Assembly (NCBI GenBank): GCA_001662425.1
Contig: BDDC01001832.1
Location: 8,489 to 19,601, forward strand
Source of the DNA: Chlamydomonas sphaeroides
Lineage: Eukaryota; Chlorophyta; Chlorophyceae; Chlamydomonadales; Chlamydomonadaceae
Direction: 5' to 3'
Length of the DNA: 11,113 bases
The notes below the pieces were generated by a model, which worked only from the letters and a program-made list of their open reading frames with translations, was not told the DNA's origin and made no database searches. The position numbers and the translations under genes were made by a program. Each line of letters begins with the position of its first letter. Within the stretch, counting starts at the first letter, position 1. Below, piece by piece: positions 1 to 9,500 of this stretch.

Positions 1-301
1 CTTATTTGAGGGGATGCTCTGAGCCGAGCTGACTCAACCTCTCACCTGACCGCTGGCCTGACCTCTCACCTGCTCTCTTGCCCGGCCCATGCCACACATG
101 CTGCGCACAGCGTACGGATGCCGATGGTAACCAATACGCGGGCGGGTGAGCGGACACAAACATAGCCAACTTCATGCTACTGATATGAGGATCGATTATG
201 TGGCCTCATGCCAGCATGAAAGCATGCACGGGTGGCATGCGGTTATAATTGAAACACTAGACACGCGCTTTACATATGCCCCTGCCCCAATACAACCACA
301 G
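1..301 (+). other. Left edge: probable intron or decayed sequence
   Basis: No frame here matches the lectin, cap or Cys-module patterns. The stretch ends with a pyrimidine-poor but usable acceptor (AACCACAG at 294-301) in front of the lectin piece at 302, so it is most simply the 3' part of an intron. It holds two GCATGC sites (222, 235) and a short direct repeat, ACCTCTCACCTG at 37-48 and again at 61-72. No promoter can be claimed. Confidence 0.4.
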
Positions 302-533
302 CTCTGAACAAAATGGCTTCTGGATCCAGTTTGTTGAACGGGGCCAAGACTTTGGGCCCTTCAAGCTGATGCTCACCGATGACGGCGTGCTCAACCTGTA
401 CAACCGGTGTGATCATTGGGATGTGCCAGCGGCTTCCCTGGCAGCTCGCAATGCAAGGGTACCGCACATCACTGCACAATCTAAAGTAGCTACGGCTGCT
501 AAATTGCATGCATGCCCCCTGCGCTGCCCAAAT
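302..533 (+). CDS. Partial exon: third subdomain of a bulb-type lectin domain, 3' end unresolved
   Basis: After an AG acceptor at 300-301 the frame reads SSEQNGFW..., then FGPFKLMLTDDGVLNLYNR. This aligns with the third lectin subdomain in the later copies (NGPFRMLIRDEGELAVVNR at 4717-4874). The split AG|C serine codon at the start is the same phase-2 junction as at 4716/4717. After NR the copies differ: the usual YGQEAWSSR is replaced by CDHWDVPAA, so the final strand is damaged or diverged. The frame stays open to 551 and ends with a short CPLRCPN stretch that could be a worn start of a six-cysteine module. Candidate donors at 459 (GTACCG) and 534 (GTAGTC) are both phase 0, while the next recognisable exon wants phase 1. 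The real end is therefore unknown. The first two lectin subdomains would lie left of the window. Confidence 0.5.
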
Positions 534-3500
534 GTAGTCTCGGCACGGTGATATGGACCACCGCTGAGCGTGAGTGCATTGCATGCATTGTATGGGGATT
601 AGGAATGTTGCGCAGGCTGCATCGCACGGCTGCACACAACGCGGTCATGTGGGTGCGATAACAATTCTTTTACCTACATACAGTATCCGTATGCCTAGCT
701 CGCAGCATGCGTCATGACATGCATGGCGACGTGGTGGCCTCTGTCTGCCCGCAGCCTGCGGAGCAGCGCCTGCGAACTGGTGTGGCGTCGGCAATAGGGA
801 CGTGTGCGGCAGCCAGTGAGTGAGCTCCCACTCGCTCTCCCACTCCCATTCCCACGGGGTAAAGGCCAACCTTACACAGCTGCGGGCCAGCCACGTGCGA
901 GTCATGAAGTCGCAGGGAAATGGCGAAGCATGCGCCGAGACCCGACACCGGTGCTGACTTCATGTGCCCCCTGCCCGCAGGACGTGCCCCGCGCTTGCAC
1001 CACCAGCCGGTGAGGAACCGCATAGGTGTCGAGCTGTGTGCTATGGTGAAGGCCGATAGATAGAAGCAGGGGTCGGAACGCATCCTCGCAGTGTTGTGTC
1101 CTTTAAGCGAGGTAGTTGTCGCAGCTCAAGCTGCCGGTTGAAGTAGAACAGATTTACAGAGCCGGTATCTCCCTGCAACATGCTGCCTGCCGCAACGGCG
1201 GCTGAACTGATGTGCCGGCCCTGCGGTGATCGCGCTGGCCGTATGCAGAGTGTGAGGTGCCGCGTACCTTCTGCCTGGGAGGCGCGGTACAAAAGGTCGA
1301 CTGTGACGGGCAAGTGTTCAGATTGTAGCGGGCGGCTGGCCAGAGGCTGTCGCGGCATGCACTGCCAGTGCTCCGACGGCCTACTCTACCGTGGCTTGCT
1401 GACGTAGAGGGCCCAGCCAGCCCAGTGCGGCTGTGCGCTATAGCTGCTTGCTCAATCGCAGCGTTCACAGCGCAGCACCAACCGGATCCCGTGTTGGCAC
1501 CAACAGCGCCGCCCTCCTGGCCCCTCCCCCCCCGTCGCAGAGACAACATCCTTGACCAGTAAGGGGGCGCCGTCTTGGGGTCCGGCATACGCATCCCAGT
1601 GCGGGCCGTAGCGCCGTACCATATGTGGGGGCCATGCCATTGGAGATCTGTGGAGGGAGCATGCAGACTTAAGGCCTCATCGGGACATGAGGGCAATGGA
1701 TGGGAGACCAGCGCAACGGGCAGGCTGGCCTTGAGTGACGGGATGCACGGGTTAATGGCTCGAGGCGTGGCGCTGCCCTTTGGTGTCCCGCAACGACAGG
1801 GTCTGCATCGACAATGCCAGAGGCCGTCGGCACGTCATCATGTCGTGAGTGTCGTATGGCTGCTTTTGGTACCGCCGCACCTCCAGCCACCGGGCTAAGC
1901 ACTGCTTGTGGCTAGGCGTGCGGCATCCACCAGCACAAGCTCGCTGATGCCACACGAGACTGCGCTGATCGTACCAACAAAAGTTTTCACAGCGGTGTCT
2001 GCGCCCGCCATCCCTCTCAGGTCGCGGGGCTGCAGCACGGCGGACGTTGACACGGGGTTCCCATGGGCCTCCTACTGGCTGTGCCCCAGGCAGCTGCCGA
2101 ACAGTGAGTGCCACATCCGTCAGCGCCGGCGCCCGATGGGGCAGGAGCACAGGCAGGGGACCCGCATGCAGTGCGGCGGGTAATGAGAAGCCCTGCGCTG
2201 ACGCTCTGTGCGCCATCCATGCTGCTGAACACACCGCCCACAGCCCTAGCGCCCTATGTCTCCCCGCCGCTGAGCGTCACAACTCACTGCCAGCGCCCGG
2301 ACACCTGGTGTCCATCCGGTGAGGACGTGGTGGGCCGAGCGTGTCAGCGTGGTGGCACGCACAGCTGTGGCTGCCAAGCCCGGTCCGACGGGCCCAGGCC
2401 GGCGGTAGGAAGCATGTGGCCAGCGGTGAACCCCGTAAAGTGCCAGCGCGCCAACGCACACTGCCCTCTCGCCCTTGTAGGAACGGTCGTCACCACCGCC
2501 AACTGCGACGGTGACAGCTTGTGAGGACTGCGATCCCACGTCCTGCCGTGTTGCGCTTTGCTGCCCGGGTCTCCGCACCATGGGCTTCTTACTGCGTGGC
2601 CGACACCCATGCTGTTGTCGCCCACACGCACGCTCGCTCCAGGTCCGACGTAGTGTGCTTCTACCCAGACGGCAGGCGGGGCGCCATAACCAGGTGTGTA
2701 CGCAGCCGACGTTGGTTTATGCGGGGGCCGCTGCGCGTACAGCAAGATCTCTTTGTAGCACGTGCGTGCTGCTATCCCGCACCCAGCTACGCGGCAGCGG
2801 CCCCACTCCAAGAGCGATTGGAGGTGTCTTGAATGACCGCCCGCCCGCTGCCCCCACGACCCTGTTGTGAGCAGCACCGGAGGGTGCAACAGCACCGACG
2901 CTGCAACGGGCCTGCCCTTCGCCGATGCTAGGTGGGCGTTTTTGCTCGGTCACTGGAGCTAGCTGTGAGCCTACCATGCTTGTCCTCGACACCGCCATGT
3001 GCCCTCGCTGAGACCTGCGGCCTGTGATAAACTTGACCTGCACGTTGGCGACCTGAGCTTACAAAACGATCCTCCCTTGCGCGCCCACGAGCAGCAAGTG
3101 CCGGAACTTCTTTGCACCCGGTGAGTAGAGCTGACTAGAAGTGAGGGATGAGAGAGGGTTTTGCATCTTGTGCTCAAGATGCGTAGTCCTCTTCTAGCAA
3201 GTTCCTAATGCGCGCAACCAGTCACGCGGAGGCTGGGATTAATTGCGCTGCGGCATGTGGTGTAAGGCTGCTTGCTCACTGTTGCTCAGCGGCCGTGGTG
3301 TCATGCGCGATGAACCTCTGTTCCCCGCCCGCCGGCCGCAGCCTGCGCCCGCCCGACCTCGCTCTGCCCCGACCCTGCCGTGCTGCGCCTGGTGGACTGC
3401 GGCGACGAAGGGGTGAGGAAGGCATGCCCACGGCGGCGGCCACATGCTTGCTTGCGTGCTCGTGTGCTGTGTGTCGTGTGCTTGGCGCGACAAAGAATGT

Positions 3501-6500
3501 GGTGGCGCATGGCACCTCCATCCGTTGCCAGCGCCATAGCCAGCCATGCTGCCCGGGGTGCTGGCGTGCTAACGCTGCACCGCCACTCCGCCGTATCCTG
3601 ACTGCATTGCATCGCAGGCGCTGGACTGGGTATGTGAGAACAGCGCCGCCGGCATCCGCTGGGCCGTGAGCAGCGCCAGGTGCGTGGCGAAGGCCAGCAT
3701 CCGCTGCGCAACGGCATGCGTGCTTGCATTTTGGTGCTGTGACCCATGTTCTAGGGTGCTTACCCATAGCCTAGGAATGGCCCTCCTCCACTGTCTCGTG
3801 CCATGTTCCCACGCTTGCCCTCTGGCACACAGGAGCTGTGACACGGCCCAGACCGGTGCTCCATTCGCACCAGCAAGCTCATGCCCTCGCATCTTTGCTG
3901 GAGGTAAGTGCGTGTGCAGCGGTGCTGTACCGTGTGCTCGCAGCTGCCTCGTCGACATGCGCGCTGTGGTTGGTCGCCGCTCAACGCCTCGTATTTGTTG
4001 CCCGTCCTCCTTATTTAATCGGTTGCATGATCTGCAGACGCCACCACACAGCAGCTGGTGGCGGACTCTACCACGCAGTGCCAGGCCGTGACCTCGGGCT
4101 GCCCAGCTCCCGACGCCACGCCCTGCGGCCTCTACCCGGGCCCTGCGGCCGACGCAGCGAGCATGCTGCACGTCTGCGACAGGTACGTGACTGAGTGCGT
4201 GGCTGCTCTTGCGGGTGCAGCGAGCATGCTGCACGTTTGCGACAGGTCCGCGGGTGTACGCACAAGCTCTCTGATGGGCATCATAAGAGGCCATCGGGGG
4301 CCGTCTCGCGCCATCCCTCCGCCATCGTGCCAATGTATGCGTGTCCGTCCCCTCGCTCCCAGGCTCTTCTCCCCCGCCAACGGCACCAACCGCTATGTGC
4401 TGACGCTGCAGCGTGATGGCGTGCTTTCGCTGCATCGCACACCCTCCAACGGCTCCTGGTGGCTGAGGCTGGGCGATCCGCTGTGGACAACGGGAGACCC
4501 GGCGGCCGGAGGCTATCCGGGCCCTGGCCGTGCGCTGCTGCTGCAGCCGAACGGCACATGGGTGCTGACGGCCGTGGCAGCGGCGGGCGGCCTGCCCGGC
4601 GCGGCTCAGGTCCTTTCCAGGTTAGCCATGTTATAGAGCTGTGCGTGAGAGCCACCTTGCAATGGTCATACAATCACCACAATTGACGGTCATGTATGGC
4701 AAATCCTTATCCGCAGCTCGACCGGCACAACCAACCCCGAGCACGGAGGCGTTGTCAACGGCCCCTTCCGAATGCTCATCCGTGACGAGGGCGAGCTTGC
4801 CGTTGTGAACCGCTACGGCCAGGAGGCATGGAGCAGCCGGTCGACCTGCAACCCACCCGCCGGCTGGTGCAACGGTGAGTCTGCGGCACTGGTTTGTGTA
4901 GTCTTGCTGCATGCCCTGACACGGCAGTGGCTAAGATGTCGCATGCATCGCTGCTGCAGCCACCATCCGCCGAGTGGACTGCGACGCCCACCGGTCATAC
5001 GACCTGATCTGCGAGGACAGAGCCCTGGGCCTACGGGGCGCGGTTCTGAGGTGAGGCGGCAGCGCATTCGACATAGCCTGGGGGCAGGAACTAATGCCGA
5101 CTGAATTGCACTTGCATTTGAGCCTCGACGCGATGCTCTTCTGCTTTGTCCACCTCGCAGCTCGCGGGGCTGCTCGCCGGATCCCATCAACACGGGCTGG
5201 CCGGTGGCGCCCGCCAGCCTGTGTCCCGCGCACTTCGAAGATGGTGAGGTTGAAGGGCTTGCTTGGGGCACCTCTCGATAGCGTCTGCGACCTCCGTCAT
5301 GATGTTCACCGCCGTATGCATGCATGCTGGGATGCAATGGCATGGCTTGGTCCAGGCCACGTCAAACGACTGCAATGCAATGCATGCTGCCCCCTTCCTC
5401 CTCGCGCAGTCTGCGTGCGGCCGCCCAGCTCTTGGTGCCCTGCTCCGGGGGTGCTGCGGGCGCTGGAGTGCGACCAGGAGGGCTCTGTGGACCACGTGTG
5501 CGAGATGCCGGATGGCCGCCGCGCGGTGCAGTTGAGGTGAGGCGCGCAGTGGCTGTTCTGGCTCCACTTGGCACGCGAGACTTCTCATGTGGGCCCTTGG
5601 GCATCTGGGCAAGCCCCCTCGTCTTCAACCTGCCCGTGACACCGCGCCACATGCCCGCAGCTCCCGGCAGTGCTCCATCCAGGACTACCTCACGGGCTGG
5701 CCGCACGCGCCTGCACACATGTGCTTCACACACCTGACCGCCAACGGCCAAGGTAGCTAGGGTCATGGGCTTGGAGTGGCACGCGGCAGTTTGGGTTGTG
5801 GCTGTGCATAATTAGTGGGTGGGCCGCTCTGTCTGTCATTGCTTACACCTCAGGCGCCAAACAAATGGAGCCGCCCCCTCTAAGCCTGGGTTCCATAGCG
5901 TGTTGATCGCCAGCGGACCTCAGCAGGAATCCCTGCCTGCTGCAACGATCCAGGCTGTGCCGTCCGGTTGTGCCATTGGGCTCCTGCCACGCCCCCTTGC
6001 ACGCACGCAGACCTGTGGCCCCAGCTGGCCATTGGCGGCGGCATCACCTGCGAGGCCAGCGTCAGCTCGTGCCCGCGCCTGGGCTCCACCTCTTGCGGGC
6101 TCTACGCGAGCCCCAACGACACCAAGTCTGACAGCTGGCCGGTGGGTGGCGGCTGTACTTAGGTGCTGGCCAGGCTAGGCAGGAACCGCTGACTTGCAGG
6201 GATGGGGGTCTCCAGTGCACAGCCATTGCAGTGCACATTCCTTGATGAGCCGGCTGCCCCGCCCTCCTTTCCCTCCCCAGTGCGAGCGCCTGTACAGCCC
6301 CGGCATGGCCCGCATGCTGGTGCTGCAGGGCGACGGCGACCTGGCACTCTACACAGCCTCCTCGGGCGGCACCGTGCGCGGCGCCAAGCTGTGGTCGTCC
6401 AACACCGCCGGCACCGGGCCCGGCCGCAGCCTGGTCCTGATTGAGGACGGTACCTGGCGCCTCACGCACCCCACCGGAGGGGCCCAGCTGACGAGCCGGG

Positions 6501-9500
6501 ACATCGGCACGACCTACACACGCAATGGAGGCAGTGGCAACGCGCCCTTCCGACTTGTTGTGGCAGAGGATGGCACGGGTGGTGTCGTGTCCCTACTGAA
6601 CCGGCACGGCGTGGAGGCTTGGTCGTCAAGGGCAGGTGCGGCCTAGCAGCCTGGTGGCACAACAACACGAACTTGGCCAGCCACAGGAAGCCGCAACGCA
6701 ATGCAGCGTCTGGGTTCGCCATGCCCTAGCTTCGAACACAGCCCCCCTTGACATACATTGCCATGGCCCTGGCCGCAGGCTGCGCCCTGCCCGCCGGCAG
6801 CACCTGGTGCGCCAATGGCACCCTGCTGGCGGCGGACTGCGACGGCAGCGGCTCCCTCGACCTGGTGTGCGAGGAGGCCAGCACCGGCCGCCGTGGCGTG
6901 GTGCTCAGCAGCAAGGGCTGCTCCACGGACCCCGCCAGCACGGGATGGCCCTGGGCGCCGGCAGCCCTGTGCCCCACCGAGCTTGCTGATGGTGGGTGTG
7001 CCTAGCATGTGCTGACTAGCAAGCGTTTTAGGATCAACACTGCTCCAAGGGTCACCTGCACTCACGCCCTCCCAGCCTGCCCACCATGCCTTGCTCGCCG
7101 TCAAGCAACCCCTAACGCCAGTTCCGTTTCTTCCTGATCCCGCATCTGCAGCCTGCCCCACGCCTGACAACTCCTGGTGTCCGGACACCAACCTCCGTCT
7201 GCTGGACTGCGATGGTGCTGGCGCACTTGACTTCGTGTGCACAGCACCCCAACGTCAGTCTGTGCTCAGCTCCCGTGACTGCAGCACTACTGCGGCAGGC
7301 AGCGCCTGCCCAATGGCATTCCAAGGTAAGGCAGCTGTGACTTTGCTGGGGAGGAGTTCGTTGTGTGGGGACCATATTAGGGGAATCATGTCAGCAAGGT
7401 GGGTGCTTGCACCTTGCCTAAAGTGCAAGTTACCAAGTTGGCGGCATGCTGAACCTCTATGCATGTACACCTATCCATGCACTTCGTCTGCTACCGTGCT
7501 ATTGTAGCTTACATGCACTATCCAACACATCACATCATCTTTACAGAAGTCAGCTGCCATTCAGCCAACTCCTTGACACACCAAACTGCCACTCCACAAC
7601 GGTTATCAATCCGCCTGTCAGCCCTAGCCCATGTACCAGTCAAGAAGTAGCAATGGCCTGGGCTCGGTGAAAGAATAAAGGATGGGGCCATTGGTTGTGC
7701 ATGGGCATCCAGGAGAGGAGTCTGCTCTGCTGCAGGGGTACAGAAACCATGCCACCGTGCATGCCTAGCAACCAGTAGTGCTGGAGTGTTTGCATTGCAT
7801 GCCCTGTAGGCCCTGCTGTGGCACGGAAGGAAAACAAGGCAGCCGAGCTTGAGCTGGCAGGGGGCAGGACTGCATTGAAGACACTCCAACCATGCATGCA
7901 AATCGCCATTGAGTGGCATGCACGTGACTGCTGCTATTCCGCCGCAGCACTCACCCACGACCGCATGGCTTTGAGCTAGCCGTCCTACTGCGCTGGTGTG
8001 GGTCGCCAATCGTGCACGTGATTGCGTGTTGGCATTATTTGTGTGCTGAGGGAACGGGAAAGAGGCACCCTTCGGGTTGGAGTCGGGTTGGTACTTCAAA
8101 GCCACAGCTGGCCCCTCTATCTAGCACCGTCCGCACCAGCCACCAGAGATGCAGCACCTTGGCAGGGGCCTACTCGCGCATGGCAGGGGCCGAGCGATAC
8201 CCTTCAAGTTCAGGAGCTCCATCAGTTTGGCGGCTGCCGCGGTGACCGTCAATCTCCCTGCCGCATGCGCTGCGCTGGCTACTCGGCCGCCAGAATGCAG
8301 CGACACCGTGTCACGTGTACACCAGGCTGGGCAGCAGCGCCGGCGCGAGACGCGCCGCGATTGTGAATAGCTATGCTGCGTGGTCGGCATCAGGCTTTGG
8401 CATACGGTCATTAGCTTTTTTAGGAAACGTGCATTGTAGCGAGCGGGGATAACGAGGTACATCGTGCTGCAACGACCCGCAGCAATTGAATGCACACCAA
8501 GAGGCTGTTAGTATGCTGCAACTAATCACAAACGATACCGCAGATCAGCAGCTGCGGCTGACAGACCCGCGGGGCCCGAATGGGACACGAAACTAACAGC
8601 AGCCACCCGACACGCCCACCATCTGTGAGCATTCCTTCGTTCTGCCAACCGACTGCCACGCCGCGCCGGCCATAATGATGGTGCTGTGTCTCCCTCTCTT
8701 TGCCCTTGTTTCCCACACCTGCGCAGATGCAATGTCGCCTCTCCTGAGTGCGAGCAACACGAGTGGGATCTGCCCCATTACAGTCACCAGTTGCCCGGCC
8801 GACCCCTCCACCGCGTGCGGCCTCTACGCCAGCGCTGCAGCCGCAATCAGCGACGCCTGGCCTTGCGACCGGCTCTACAGCCCAAGCCGGCGCTGGGTGC
8901 TCGTTATGCACGCCGCTGGTGAACTGGCCTTGTACCAGACAGCGGCAGGCAGCACGGCCCTGGGCTCCAAGGTCTGGTCCTCAGGCACCAGCGGCTCCGG
9001 CCGCAGCCTGGTCGTGCTAGCCAATGGCACATGGGTGATCAACAACCCCAGCGGCTCGGACACCCGTCAAACCGATGTGGCGGGCAAGTGGGAGCCCACA
9101 CTGGGTGGTGCCGCCAATGGACCCTACAGCCTGGCGGTCCTTGATGAGGGCGTGGCCGCACTGCTCAACCGGGACGGCCTCGAGGTCTGGTCCACACGCA
9201 GAGGTAAGCAGCGGTGCTGACACCTAGGATATCAGACTGTGCCGGCGCTTGCAGCGACACGGCTGTGGCTGGGTCCTGGTCGAGGCAGTGAGGCCCCAGT
9301 CTCTATGCCCCAGCCCGCTTTGTCCCCGTCCCCCCTCACCTCTGCCGTGCAGACTGCCCCCGTCCCGCTGCCGCCTGGTGCAACGGCCCCGGCTTCCTGA
9401 CGCAATCCTTGGACTGCGATGGCGACGGATTCCTGGTAGGTGCTCCAGAGGTCACTGATCCATATCATGCCGCAAAGTCCAGCCCTTTATTGTTGTGAAC

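Noticed and set aside
1462..1558. Possible C5-C6 exon after the acceptor TCGCAG
   Set aside because: No cysteines in the required frame and a stop soon after. The exon at 2021-2103 joins the donor at 1404 with a much better match.
1154..1696. 180-codon minus-strand open frame near the left end
   Set aside because: Low-complexity composition without motifs; open frames of this length arise easily in GC-rich DNA, and plus-strand module fragments overlap it.
2759..2823. Phase-compatible 65-nt alternative exon after GTAG
   Set aside because: It would fit phase 2 in and 1 out, but in phase it has only one cysteine and none of the C5-C6 landmarks, while 2875-2931 plus 3092-3120 restores the full pattern.
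3569..4435. 288-codon open frame on the minus strand
   Set aside because: It crosses several well-supported plus-strand exons and introns, shows no domain, and its internal repeat (VQHARC twice) is just the antisense of the 31-bp duplication.
6238..6280. TTGATGAG resembling a box C of an intronic C/D snoRNA
   Set aside because: The acceptor lies less than 40 bases on and no box D or terminal stem is visible.
8121..8495. Minus-strand 124-codon frame in the long intron as a nested gene
   Set aside because: No recognisable motif, no coding-like composition, and no promoter or splice context.
8733..9203. ATG at 8733 as the start of a separate lectin gene
   Set aside because: The exon has a strong acceptor at 8725-8726, continues in phase from module 7, and has no signal peptide after the ATG.
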